DNA of 64,000 bases from Paenibacillus auburnensis (GCF_927798115.1 NZ_CAKMMG010000010.1:124001-188000), one strand, 5' to 3'. Positions 16,908-25,291 are shown, counted from the first letter of the stretch. Program-made: numbers and translations. The notes: generated from the sequence alone by a model not told the origin.

Positions 16908-17360
16908 TTAATCTCCCTTCAGGTTAAGTATGGTTTCCCCTGCCCCAACGCCTGGCGTTTGCCTATATACTTCTTGAATCGTTAATTCTATTGCGGTGAG
17001 CAATTCGCTTGACATCGTCTCCAGACTTTCCGGGTATCCTAAATCAACTAAGGTCTTTACCCTTATACGATTAAGCAGACGTTCTTCCTCTATCGCGGGT
17101 CGAAACGTCAAGGGCCCCTTGATCTGAATGGCTTCGTAGGTCAGCACATCTACAATGATAGCCGCTCCATAGTTGTTTTCAGCAATATTTCGCCGCACAT
17201 CCATAAGTGCAGCATCTCCTATATGTATGACGAGTCGATCCGGATTCTCATGTAGCGCAGCACTGCAAAATATGTCGCTGGACATTCGCCCTTCTGCGTT
17301 ACATGTGCCTAGATGGCCAATAAACGGCCCGCTTACCAATTTAGCAAGTTTTATCTCCAT
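16908..17360 (-). CDS. FMN split-barrel (PNPOx-like) protein, operon leader
   Basis: 150 aa. The N-terminus (GPFIGHLGTCNAEGRMSSDI) and the DRLVIHIGDA strand match the PNPOx-like superfamily, followed by a helical C-terminal third (LLTAIELTIQEVYRQTPGV). The ATG follows CGAAGGAGGATTTAG. It is first in the operon with the short barrel protein and the GAF-LuxR regulator. Two different barrel proteins side by side suggest a heterodimer, by inference. Confidence 0.65.
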   Translation of the reverse strand: MEIKLAKLVSGPFIGHLGTCNAEGRMSSDIFCSAALHENPDRLVIHIGDAALMDVRRNIAENNYGAAIIVDVLTYEAIQIKGPLTFRPAIEEERLLNRIRVKTLVDLGYPESLETMSSELLTAIELTIQEVYRQTPGVGAGETILNLKGD

Positions 17361-17504
17361 CTAAATCCTCCTTCGTTGTTCTCTTCACTGCTATGACTCT
17401 ATATTTTAGTTAATATATGTAAGTTTTTTGTTCTGTTTCAGTATAGCATATCAGGCTTAATTAACCCCTGTATAGTGCCAGCACATTGCAAAATTGCAAC
17501 AAAA

Positions 17505-17545
17505 AAACGACCTCCTGATTGGTTTAACGCACAACATGAGGAGCG
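17505..17545 (-). terminator. Weak terminator after the nucleotidyltransferase gene
   Basis: CTCCT and AGGAG arms around a long loop, followed on the minus strand by GTCGTTTTTTTG. The T run is good and the stem is short. Confidence 0.4.
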
Positions 17546-17638
17546 AAACCTCGGCACTGTATAGGGCTTCCAGCAATCAACAGGAAGTGGAGCGGGCCAA
17601 GTCTTGCTTAGACATTTGAGTCAGTTCAGTGTTATTAG

Positions 17639-18685
17639 TTAAATTTTCATAAAAGCTTTATATAGCTCTTCAAAAGTATCGTATTTCTCTACATTTCTTC
17701 CGACTTTTTCATACTCATATAAATACTCATCCATTGCCTTCAAAAATTCTCCTTTATACTGTTCAAGATTATCTGCGTCATAATATTGCATAATATCAAT
17801 TTTCCTGGTTCCGCGGGTTTCTGTCATTTCATCTAAATAGTTTTGTGCTCCTCTTGCAATCAGAAATGTATAAGACTTATCATTCAGGGAAGTACTACGC
17901 AAAGTCTTGTTTCTGTAATTACACCACAATTCCTCATAAGTTCCCCGTAAATTCTCGAATGTTGGTGTTGGCTTTGCAATTAATTCTTCACGTATTTTGC
18001 TATATAGATTAACAACACTTTTTAATAATACAAATGCTGCACTTTGTATTTCATTGATAGATTTTGCTTCAATTAAAGATATGTAGTTATTTTCAAAATC
18101 TAAAGGTAAATATTGAAGTTTAAGTAATTCTTCAAAAAGCTTTTGAAGTCCCTTTACAATACATACGTTGTTTATATTCATAATCCCTTCGCAAAGGTTA
18201 TGTAACATTTCACCAGAGGCATACTTCGCTTCACCAATATTTTCTGCTAAAACTAAATCGCTATACTTCTGCTTGGCTATATCGATATACTTTTTAGCTC
18301 TATTAATACAATTTTCCCCAATCGGCTCAGAGAGTTCCTCACGTTTTTTTCCCAATAAATGATTAATCTTGTCCATGTACTCTGGTTTTGCACAGTATAA
18401 TACCTGTAAGTGTGTCAACGTAGAGATTCTTTCCCACGATGAACAATAGATATCGTATCCCACATCGTCAAATATAAAGGACGTAGCTATTTTCCAACCA
18501 TCATCTGTATAGTTAACGATAATGAAGTCCAGGTCGCTTTTTTCATGATACTCATTCGTAGTAAAAGAACCCACAAGCCCGATAACTGCAATATCATTAG
18601 GGAAATCCCTTTTTGCCCGTTCAATAACCATATTGATTAATCTCTCATTTTTTTCATATAGCTTTAGTTTAATTGTCTCATCCAT
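17639..18685 (-). CDS. Nucleotidyltransferase-domain protein
   Basis: 348 aa. The N-terminal Pol-beta-type nucleotidyltransferase core is clear: VIGLVGSFTTNEYHEKSDLD, with the Gly-Ser and Asp-x-Asp metal-binding motif (D52/D54 region), then a third acidic strand in DDVGYDIYCSS. The helical C-terminal 200 residues resemble aminoglycoside/kanamycin nucleotidyltransferase-like architectures but are not diagnostic. The ATG follows CTAGGAGGGGAAAATGA. AT-rich codon use contrasts with the core genes, suggesting acquisition. A broken merR lies directly upstream. Antibiotic modification is possible; no substrate can be named. Confidence 0.7.
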   Translation of the reverse strand: MDETIKLKLYEKNERLINMVIERAKRDFPNDIAVIGLVGSFTTNEYHEKSDLDFIIVNYTDDGWKIATSFIFDDVGYDIYCSSWERISTLTHLQVLYCAKPEYMDKINHLLGKKREELSEPIGENCINRAKKYIDIAKQKYSDLVLAENIGEAKYASGEMLHNLCEGIMNINNVCIVKGLQKLFEELLKLQYLPLDFENNYISLIEAKSINEIQSAAFVLLKSVVNLYSKIREELIAKPTPTFENLRGTYEELWCNYRNKTLRSTSLNDKSYTFLIARGAQNYLDEMTETRGTRKIDIMQYYDADNLEQYKGEFLKAMDEYLYEYEKVGRNVEKYDTFEELYKAFMKI

Positions 18686-18720
18686 TCATTTTCCCCTCCT
18701 AGTTCGGTACATTCCCAAGA

Positions 18721-18825
18721 ATGAACTGCCGAAGACCCTTCTCTTCAAAATAACGGATTTTGATAGACCGACACGTTCATCAGCTTAGCAAGATCACTAA
18801 TCGTAATTTCGCTTTTTATAACGAT
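18721..18825 (-). pseudogene. MerR-family regulator N-terminal remnant, frameshifted
   Basis: Codons from 18825 downward read IVIKSEITISDLAKLMNVSV then YQ. After an extra A in the run near 18756-18761, the other frame continues IRYFEEKG. This is the MerR helix-turn-helix followed by the invariant R-Y-F/Y-E segment. Nothing of the MerR dimer helix follows and no ATG precedes it. Confidence 0.6.
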
Positions 18826-18895
18826 ACTCCTACAGTTGAGGCTTGGAATATATCTCATCAGTACACCTTAGGTCTGACCAAAGTCAAGTGTCCTG

Positions 18896-18929
18896 CAAAA
18901 AAAGACAGCCTCATTACTCTAAGGCCGTC
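18896..18929 (-). terminator. Probable terminator between remnants
   Basis: GACGGCCT pairs with AGGCTGTC (one G-U pair), followed on the minus strand by TTTTTTT. The gene it once served is not recognisable; the upstream frame encodes a short unidentified tail (YVELGEIIKMRPKDGLRV). In the rest of the gap 18826-19093 I see nothing further. Confidence 0.5.
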
Positions 18930-19093
18930 CTTCGGTCGCATCTTTATGATTTCCCCTAACTCCACGTAGCCAGCCCACACGAGCATCGCTGATAGCGATT
19001 TAATATTTTATCGTAATATTCTTCACATTCACCAAAATTTTACAATGATAAGCTTAATGATAAATGCCTTATGACACTTTAGGAGGTAATTTA

Positions 19094-19564
19094 ATGAGCA
19101 AGTACGACGAAGCCATGAAGCTGCTGGAAGAACAAGTGGGTAATAAGGACGGACTGATCACCCTGTCCACTATCGCGCTGGAACCGGGGGCCCATGGCAA
19201 AAGCCGTCCCGCCGCCCGCATTGTAGACGCCTATTATGAGGACGGCGCGTTCTACACCGTCACATACGCGACCTCAGGCAAGATGCAGCAGATCGCCCAG
19301 AACCCCGAAGTCGCCGTTTGTATCATCGTCGAGAACTTTACGGCCGATGGTATCGGTGAGAACCTGGGCTGGGTATGTGACGAGAAAAACGCGGAGATGA
19401 TGACAAAGCTGCGCACCATATTCGCCGACTGGTACTACGAAGCCAATAACGACGAGGACCCTAATACATGCCTGCTGCGCATTCGTCTGATAAAAGGCCT
19501 ATGGAATGACGCCCATAAAGGGATCAGAAATGAGATTGATTTTGTCCATAAGACCGTAAGTTAA
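19094..19564 (+). CDS. Pyridoxamine 5'-phosphate oxidase family protein (general stress 26-like)
   Basis: 156-aa flavin split-barrel protein: ITLSTIALEPGAHGKSRPAARI, ATSGKMQQIAQNPEVAVCII, GWVCDEKNAEMMTKLR, CLLRIRLIKGLW. This subgroup (YdaG/GS26-like) is often stress-induced and reduces or binds small electrophiles; activity is not predictable. The ATG follows AGGAGGTAATTTA. Monocistronic: a terminator lies about 75 bp downstream. Confidence 0.8.
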   Translation: MSKYDEAMKLLEEQVGNKDGLITLSTIALEPGAHGKSRPAARIVDAYYEDGAFYTVTYATSGKMQQIAQNPEVAVCIIVENFTADGIGENLGWVCDEKNAEMMTKLRTIFADWYYEANNDEDPNTCLLRIRLIKGLWNDAHKGIRNEIDFVHKTVS

Positions 19565-19637
19565 GGGGTCTATGTGGTTTATATTGTGTATATCAGGCTG
19601 CTGTCGGTGGAATTTGATAACAGACAATATTAGCTCA

Positions 19638-19666
19638 AGGGGAGTGTCCAACACGCTCCCTTTTTT
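19638..19666 (+). terminator. Terminator of the PNPOx-family gene
   Basis: GGGGAGTGT and ACACGCTCCC arms followed by TTTTTT. The rest of the gap to 19870 shows no gene; it must hold the promoter of the SLH gene, which I cannot define well. Confidence 0.7.
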
Positions 19667-19870
19667 GGTCGTTATTTATGGTGGGGTTCTGCGTAGTATC
19701 TGTCGGGCGAAATTTATGCTGTGTCGCAGATGCAAGGGACCTATGCTTTCAAAGTTATAGAAAGTTTTAAATTAATTTTTATAGAATTCTGCCAATAATT
19801 ATTTTAGTATAGATCTGTAGGTGCTTTGATGATTAATCCATACGGTAGTATCTAAGAAGGAGGATTTTTT

Positions 19871-20974
19871 TTGAGAAAGAAATGGTTTGTTTCATTTTTG
19901 GTCTTATTAATGTGCATGTCTGGCAGTGCGGTTTATGCGAGTGCTAAGACATCGGCAGACTTCTCTGATCTAAAGGATCTGGACGAAGCGACGAAGGCCA
20001 AGTTCGACTCACTGATTTCGGCAGGCGTGTTTAGTGGCATCTCGGAGGACACCTTCGGGGTCAAGGATGAGATGAACCGCGCCCAATTTGCTAAGGTCGC
20101 TGCGTTGATCTTCAATCTGGAGGTTGATACCAATCTGAAGACCTCCACCTTCACGGACGTCACTTCCGATGATCCTGCAAGCGGCTACGCACTTCCGTAT
20201 ATTGAGGCTGTCAAGAAGGCCGGCATTACGGACGGCTACGGCGAGGGCGTATTTGACCCAGCCGGGAAGGTCACCAAGGAGCAGTTAGCCGCATTCCTGA
20301 TCAAGGGACTGGGTCAAAAAGAAAAAGCGCAGAACACACCAGGCGTGGACGATGAAACCGTCTCCGACTGGGCCAAAGGATATGTCGAGCTGGCCCTAGA
20401 GCAGAAGTTGTTGAGCAATGGCGCGGATGGAACCTTCGGTGGTGCATCAAACGCGACGCGCGATCTACTCGTTCTTGGAGCTTATGAAGGTAAGGCCAAA
20501 TACAGTGAGATCCAGGCTGCACAGGCAACGCCAACGCCAACGCCAACGCCAACGCCAACGCCAACGCCAACACCATCACCAACACAAAACCCATCACCAA
20601 CACAAATACCATCACCGACACAAAACCCATCACCAACACAAAACCCATCACCAACACAAATACCATCACCAACACAAATACCATCACCAACAGAAATACC
20701 AACACCAACACCAACACCAACACCAACAGCAATGACTCCACAAGCCGCGTTGGAATTAATTAATGCTTACTATGGCCAGCCAAATGTCGAAGCGCCTGAC
20801 GAAACAATATTTGCCGCTGCAGGAATAACCGGAGTAACCGCCGATAACTTAGAAGCAGTCTTGGCCGCACTTGAGTTGGCTTCTGAGGGAACCCAAAACC
20901 CATCTTCAACTCCGGTTTCTTTTAGCAAAGATGAAATTCAAAGCATTGTTGACTCTGTAGTTAACCCAACATAA
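19871..20974 (+). CDS. S-layer homology (SLH) domain surface protein with Pro-rich repeat linker
   Basis: 367 aa from TTG, preceded by AAGAAGGAGGATTTTTT. Signal peptide 1-25 (FLVLLMCMSGSAVYASA). Three SLH-type units follow: ~31-88 (FSDLKDLDEATKAKFDSLIS), ~92-150 (FTDVTSDDPASGYALPYIEA, TKEQLAAFLIKGL) and a divergent third ~158-205. A 70-residue Pro-Thr/Ser linker (PTPTPTP..., PSPTQNPSPTQIP...) leads to a short C-terminal helix bundle of about 75 residues. SLH domains bind pyruvylated wall polysaccharide, so the protein is expected on the cell surface with the tail displayed. The C-terminal domain is unrecognised. Confidence 0.85.
   Translation: MRKKWFVSFLVLLMCMSGSAVYASAKTSADFSDLKDLDEATKAKFDSLISAGVFSGISEDTFGVKDEMNRAQFAKVAALIFNLEVDTNLKTSTFTDVTSDDPASGYALPYIEAVKKAGITDGYGEGVFDPAGKVTKEQLAAFLIKGLGQKEKAQNTPGVDDETVSDWAKGYVELALEQKLLSNGADGTFGGASNATRDLLVLGAYEGKAKYSEIQAAQATPTPTPTPTPTPTPTPSPTQNPSPTQIPSPTQNPSPTQNPSPTQIPSPTQIPSPTEIPTPTPTPTPTAMTPQAALELINAYYGQPNVEAPDETIFAAAGITGVTADNLEAVLAALELASEGTQNPSSTPVSFSKDEIQSIVDSVVNPT
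20527..20727 (+). repeat. Coding tandem repeats in the SLH protein linker
   Basis: Hexamers CCAACG (about seven) give Pro-Thr pairs. Then come 15-18-bp units of the type CCATCACCAACACAAAAC/ATA (PSPTQN/I), ending in CCAACA hexamers. The arrays are highly regular at DNA level, so slippage in copy number is expected. Confidence 0.9.
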
Positions 20975-21017
20975 TTGCAGAGCTAACAGGATTAGCGTAA
21001 TGACTTAACGTAGAAAA

Positions 21018-21054
21018 ATAGCGGCGAAAGGGATAGCTTCCCTCTCGCCGCTAT
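21018..21054. terminator. Strong terminator after the SLH gene
   Basis: ATAGCGGCGA...TCGCCGCTAT with an inner AGGGA/TCCCT stem; an 18-bp-class hairpin between convergent genes. Confidence 0.85.
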
Positions 21055-21169
21055 TTGCTGCATTTATCTGCTTAACTATCCTCCGTAGGGGTAGCAAAAT
21101 CCTCTCCACTTCCTTGAGTAGCTACGGCAAAATTTCGTCCTACTTATGATACGGTTGACCGCACTGTCA

Positions 21170-22087
21170 CTAACGGCAAGTTTCACGTACAGTAATGACG
21201 ACATTCCCCTTCTTATGTTTTTGTTCGACATAACGATGGGCATCAGGAACTTGTTCCAACGAATAGCGTCTATCGATAACTGGTTTAATAGTACCGGCTT
21301 CAAGTTGTTCTTGTAGGAAGATAAGGTCTTCAACGCGAGGCTTTTGTGACATATGCACACTCACATATTTACCGTTACTACGCAGTGCCTTTTTGAATGT
21401 CGATTCTTTGATTTTGGATATCATTTTCCCAACGGCATCAAAGATTAGATCATAGCTTTCTTCAAGCGCCATGAAATCCTGTTTCGTATAATCTATGACT
21501 CGATCGGCTCCTATAGATCTTACCATTTCAAGATTGGCAGTACTGCATACCCCTGTTACATCTGCCCCGTAATATTTGGCAAGCTGCACCGCATAAGTCC
21601 CCACACTTCCAGAGGCACCATAAATAAGGACCTTCATTCCGCTCGCGATATTTCCCTTCCTTAGAAAGTTCAACGCGGTTATTCCTCCGATGGGAACAGC
21701 GGCAGCCTCCTCGTAGCTCACATTGACCGGTTTGATGGCCACCAATCCATCTTCAGGCAAACATTTGTACTCGGCATATGCACCGAAGCCAAAACCACAA
21801 GACGCAAATACTTGATCACCGATCTTAAATCGTGTTACATCTTTGCCTGCGGCTTCAACTTCCCCGGCTAACTCAAACCCCAATATCGTTACTTTTTTGG
21901 GCCTTAAGAGACCATTGTACAGTCTTGCTAGGAATGGGTCGGCCTTTCGCATGCGCCAGTCCCCCGCTGTTACCGTTGCCGCATATATTTTGACCAGTAT
22001 CTCATTATCCTTCGGTGTAGGTTTCTCTAGCTCCTTCAGATGAAGGACATCGGGCGATCCGTATTTGGCATATACAATTGCTCTCAT
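21170..22087 (-). CDS. NAD(P)-dependent alcohol dehydrogenase / quinone oxidoreductase (zinc-free MDR)
   Basis: 305-aa medium-chain reductase. An N-terminal GroES-like domain (GSPDVLHLKELEKPTPKDNE; LGFELAGEVEAAGKDVTRFK) precedes a Rossmann domain (VLIYGASGSVGTYAVQLAKY, ~148-165). The structural-zinc Cys cluster is missing and the catalytic Cys/His pair is absent, pointing to the quinone/enone reductase branch. The ATG begins MRAIVYAKYG, normal for the family. Substrate unknown. Confidence 0.85.
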   Translation of the reverse strand: MRAIVYAKYGSPDVLHLKELEKPTPKDNEILVKIYAATVTAGDWRMRKADPFLARLYNGLLRPKKVTILGFELAGEVEAAGKDVTRFKIGDQVFASCGFGFGAYAEYKCLPEDGLVAIKPVNVSYEEAAAVPIGGITALNFLRKGNIASGMKVLIYGASGSVGTYAVQLAKYYGADVTGVCSTANLEMVRSIGADRVIDYTKQDFMALEESYDLIFDAVGKMISKIKESTFKKALRSNGKYVSVHMSQKPRVEDLIFLQEQLEAGTIKPVIDRRYSLEQVPDAHRYVEQKHKKGNVVITVRETCR

Positions 22088-22160
22088 CCTTTACCCCCTA
22101 TCTAATTTCCTCATTGCTCCTCTGAGTTTTCTCCGTAAAAGAATACCTCTTCCACCCATC

Positions 22161-22433
22161 TTAGACTCCTCTCCTGTAGTAATATATTCTCGAAATTGAA
22201 CCGGTTATGTCTGAAACAAATCCGGAGACGATTAGGACGATGAACATCACCTTCAAAGGCTGGTCTATAACCAATGAGCCCATAGCCAAAAGGAAGCCAC
22301 TGATAAACATAGCGAATGAATTTCGGAAGGCGAACAAACCGATGCGAACGAAGGCCCCCCAGTAATGAAAGGTTACTTTTGAATCCAACACTTCATTGGG
22401 ATACTTTTTTTCTTGATAAGTCATGTATGACAT
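22161..22433 (-). CDS. Small membrane protein, unrecognised
   Basis: 90 aa with two membrane segments (~35-52 FAMFISGFLLAMGSLVI and ~57-76 VMFIVLIVSGFVSDITG) and a basic C-terminus (RIYYYRRGV). No motif I can name; the layout recalls YrhK-type proteins, but that is weak. Two starts are possible; the second ATG (22424) has AGGCG about 10 bases upstream, whereas the first is adjacent to it. A repeated operator-like element lies just upstream, so expression is probably regulated. Confidence 0.55.
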   Translation of the reverse strand: MSYMTYQEKKYPNEVLDSKVTFHYWGAFVRIGLFAFRNSFAMFISGFLLAMGSLVIDQPLKVMFIVLIVSGFVSDITGSISRIYYYRRGV

Positions 22434-22446
22434 CGCCTATAGTAAA

Positions 22447-22488
22447 GTATACTAAACATAATGTATACTAAACTATACATGAAGTCAA
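22447..22488 (-). promoter_or_regulatory. Promoter with two GTATACTAAAC repeats
   Basis: GTATACTAAAC occurs at 22447-22457 and 22463-22473, a 16-bp period. On the minus strand, TTGACT (22483-22488), a 17-nt spacer and TACATT (22460-22465) form a promoter for the small membrane protein, with one repeat over the -10 and spacer. This suits a repressor, but none is encoded next to it. Confidence 0.55.
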
Positions 22489-22547
22489 CTTTATTATACA
22501 AATATCCGATCATCATCTGACTCTTTTTGTGAACGTCCGAAAATGAA

Positions 22548-22582
22548 TAAAGGCGAATTTCCATTCAACAATGAATGAGAAT
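22548..22582. terminator. Terminator, mainly for the effector-binding-domain gene
   Basis: AAAGGCGAATT and AATTCGCCTTT form a perfect stem, with a T run on both sides. Confidence 0.8.
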
Positions 22583-22670
22583 TCGCCTTTTTTTAAGAAA
22601 CACTTCATGTTTGAAATATTGAACTAGCATTATCCGCAAAGTATAAATAGGTACCGGTTATTCTCGAGGC

Positions 22671-23144
22671 TTACTTTGCAATAATCGGCACGAATATATC
22701 TGATAGATGATAGCCCATTTTCTCTTTGAATATCTTGGGTGTAGTGACATGGGTCATAACGTATCGCTCTGCTGGATCATTCTCGTTTGTTGATAGTTCG
22801 AAGCAACCGCTTGCCTCTACCCATGAACGAATAGATGCTTTCGTTTCCTCAATCGCTTCTTCCTCTGCGTCCTTTGAAGCCGCAACCGCATACAATCCCC
22901 CAGGAAAATCAACAACCTCGTATCCACCTGTATCTTCATGTCCTTCCGGTAGCGCAAAAAACCATTCCAAATACCGTTGCTTGTCGTTATACCACATAAA
23001 GTCACGGGGTGTAATGTAATGCCTGACATTGATGGATGACCACCATTGGTCGAACGCTTCGAAATCCTCCATAGCCGATAGGTTTCCCGAATTAACAACT
23101 TTTAGCGGTGGAATCTCGATCACACGGATTCTCTCCAATTTCAC
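22671..23144 (-). CDS. GyrI-like / AraC-type effector-binding domain protein
   Basis: 157 aa made only of an effector-binding fold: ERIRVIEIPPLKVVNSG strand, DFEAFDQWWSS, GGYEVVDFPGGLYAVAASK, NDPAERYVMTHVTTPKIF. Stand-alone members bind small amphipathic drugs or protect gyrase. No DNA-binding domain. GTG at 23144 is three bases from GGAGG, whereas TTG at 23138 is nine; the true start may be the TTG. Downstream of it is a clear terminator. Confidence 0.72.
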   Translation of the reverse strand: MKLERIRVIEIPPLKVVNSGNLSAMEDFEAFDQWWSSINVRHYITPRDFMWYNDKQRYLEWFFALPEGHEDTGGYEVVDFPGGLYAVAASKDAEEEAIEETKASIRSWVEASGCFELSTNENDPAERYVMTHVTTPKIFKEKMGYHLSDIFVPIIAK

Positions 23145-23588
23145 TTACCTCCAAGGATAAATGTAGTTTCTTACCCAAGAGATTAGGGGAATTGGATGAA
23201 TCAGGAAATGATATGGATCACAAGCCAACTACTTAAGAACGCGCCTCCCAAAACGCATAAGACACTCCTGCAAACCGTGATCAATCGAATCTGCATGAAG
23301 GATCGACACAATGTCTCCGGCATTGAGCCGGAACTCGACACGACCATCCATTAGCATCTTTTTCGAGTTGGCCCCTTCGCCTCAATAAGCTCGTAACAGC
23401 TTGTTGAGCGGGTTTTTCAAAAAAACTTGCCGCTACTTGTTGTACGGTTCCACGTATCTTTATTTTCCAAATAAAATGAATAAATATACACTTTCCTTTA
23501 CACATGGCATGTTTTACGATATATTCATCCAGTAGTATTTAAGACTTACTCTTATAAAAAACTTCATCGGCTACCGGGGAGAATTTAT
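23145..23588. other. Gap with a degraded coding remnant and the kinase promoter region
   Basis: Minus-strand codons between about 23228 and 23360 read KMLMDGRVEFRLNAGDIVSI and continue LHADSIDHGLQECLMRFGRR before a stop. This looks like real protein but has no start and no recognisable family. The adjoining bases switch frame. The plus-strand kinase at 23589 is preceded by CCGGGGAGAATTTAT. Nothing else is evident. Confidence 0.35.
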
Positions 23589-24701
23589 ATGACCGAGATT
23601 CAATTTCTTGAGATCCTGCAAAACCATAAAGAAATCATAATCCATAGATGGTTTGATCGTTTATCCCAACATTATCCTGGCTTTTATGATCATGAATTTA
23701 TTATGAGAGAAACCTATAACTTGTTTCAGTTCATGCTTGATATCGAAATCCCTGTGGAGAGTCATACGCATTTCGCCAGTATTCCCACGCTCAGTGAACA
23801 ATGCTTTCAACAAAAAATCCCCGTTGACCACATCATCTTATTCAATCAGTTATGGACAGACACCCTCTTGTTTTTCGTTGAACAGCATGAGCACGGCAAA
23901 ACCATCCCAATCAAGTTGATTCGAATAATACTCCAGAGAGTCTTTGAATTCGAAAGATGTTTTGTAATCCATTACTCTAAATTTACGAATGAACTATTGG
24001 AAAAGCAAGAAAAAACATTGGCTGAACTTCACGAGGCAAGATTAACAGTTGTCGGGAAAATGGCTGCTAGCATGGCCCATGAAATTAGAAATCCTTTGAC
24101 CACGATTTTAGGTTTCTTAAAGTTAATAAGACGAGATAATATAACAAGCACCACGATTTCCTATCTAGATATAATAGAAAAAGAATTTCAGAACATACAA
24201 ATGCAAATCACAGGATTTCTAAGTTTTTCTAAAAAGGGTGCCTTTGAAGAATCTTTTGAAATCATTTCAATAAATTCCTTAGTTCATTCCGTCATCGGCA
24301 TGGTTACACCAAGGCTAATTGATCACAACATTATCTTTCAATTAAATATCGAAGAAGATATTCTACTCAGTTTACAAAAAACTTCCATTCAGCAAGTCGT
24401 CTCCAACATTATTAACAATAGCATTGATGCCCTTTCAGAAATCGAACAAAATAGAACGTTAATCGTTAAGAGCCAAAGAATAAGAGACATGTATGTCGTG
24501 TCGATCGCGAATAATGGTCCCCAAATTCCAGAAGCCATTCAATATAAATTGTTTGAGCCCTTTGTAACAAGTAAAAAGCATGGTACAGGGCTTGGGCTAT
24601 CCATTTGCAAACAGATCATGACTAGAAATTTAGGCGATATCACATTTGCATCCAACCCTAAAGAGACAACATTTGAGATCATTTTTCGTGTGCCAGGGTG
24701 A
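23589..24701 (+). CDS. Soluble orphan histidine kinase with RsbRD-like N-terminus
   Basis: 370 aa with no membrane segment. The N-terminal 140 residues are helical (FLEILQNHKEIIIHRWFDRL) and resemble the RsbRD/globin-like sensor of sporulation-type kinases. HisKA carries MAASMAHEIRNPLTTILGFL (His ~160); the ATPase domain has NNSIDALSEIE, then KLFEPFVTSKKHGTGLGLSI. MAHEIRNPLT is typical of KinA-E/Spo0B-feeding kinases. No response regulator is adjacent, consistent with feeding a phosphorelay. The ATG is well placed after GGGGAGAATTTAT. Input signal unknown. Confidence 0.82.
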   Translation: MTEIQFLEILQNHKEIIIHRWFDRLSQHYPGFYDHEFIMRETYNLFQFMLDIEIPVESHTHFASIPTLSEQCFQQKIPVDHIILFNQLWTDTLLFFVEQHEHGKTIPIKLIRIILQRVFEFERCFVIHYSKFTNELLEKQEKTLAELHEARLTVVGKMAASMAHEIRNPLTTILGFLKLIRRDNITSTTISYLDIIEKEFQNIQMQITGFLSFSKKGAFEESFEIISINSLVHSVIGMVTPRLIDHNIIFQLNIEEDILLSLQKTSIQQVVSNIINNSIDALSEIEQNRTLIVKSQRIRDMYVVSIANNGPQIPEAIQYKLFEPFVTSKKHGTGLGLSICKQIMTRNLGDITFASNPKETTFEIIFRVPG

Positions 24702-24811
24702 CCATCTATTCTTAATCAATTACATAATCATATTTTCACAGGCGGTGTTGTGAGGCGGTTTTCACAAGTAGCCTCACTCAAACCCTCTGCGTGGTAAGAA
24801 TATATTTCGCT

Positions 24812-25291
24812 TCACTTGTGATACGGTTCCCCGCGATTTATCTTCACCGCCCGATAAATCTGCTCCACCAGCACCAGCCGCATGAGCTGATGGGGCAGCG
24901 TCATGCGGCCGAAGCTCATGCGCTGCTGGGCGCGGCGCATGACGTCATCGGAGAGGCCATGGCTGCCTCCGATGACGAAGACGACATGGCTCGTCCCGTA
25001 GGTGCCGAGCCGGTCGATTTCAGTGGCAAGCTCCTCGGAGCTCCAGAGCTTGCCGTCGATCGCGAGCGCAATGACATGCGCTTCGCTCTTGATGTGCGCG
25101 AGGATACGCTCGCCCTCGCGTACCTTCACCTGGACAACCTCAGCGTCGCTGAGATTGTCCGGGGCCTTCTCATCCGCCACCTCAATCATCTGGAACTTGA
25201 GGTAGGGGGTCAATCGCTTGGCGTACTCCGCGATGCCGCTCACCAAATATTTTTCCTTCAATTTGCCTACGCCGATGATTTGAATTAACAT
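24812..25291 (-). CDS. rlmH: 23S rRNA (pseudouridine-1915-N3)-methyltransferase RlmH
   Basis: 159-aa SPOUT methyltransferase that methylates pseudouridine 1915 in helix 69. The whole family is visible: MLIQIIGVGKLKEKYL, YAKRLTPYLKFQMIEVADEK, ALAIDGKLWSSEE, the knot FVIGGSHGLSDDV, SFGRMTLPHQLMRLVLVEQI and YRAVKINRGEPYHK at the end. The ATG follows CAGGAGGAAGAT; the frame upstream is unrelated. It is normally followed in Bacillales by the CxxH/CxxC gene, here found 2.3 kb away. Confidence 0.97.
   Translation of the reverse strand: MLIQIIGVGKLKEKYLVSGIAEYAKRLTPYLKFQMIEVADEKAPDNLSDAEVVQVKVREGERILAHIKSEAHVIALAIDGKLWSSEELATEIDRLGTYGTSHVVFVIGGSHGLSDDVMRRAQQRMSFGRMTLPHQLMRLVLVEQIYRAVKINRGEPYHK

Noticed and set aside
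20527..20727. Short regular DNA repeats considered as a CRISPR array
   Set aside because: Units are contiguous, 6-18 bp, with no unique spacers, and they are in frame within a coding region.
20301..20741. Minus-strand frame rich in Val-Leu-Val-Met repeats
   Set aside because: It is the complement of the SLH linker repeats; composition reflects CCAACG/CCATCACCAACACAA units, not a protein.
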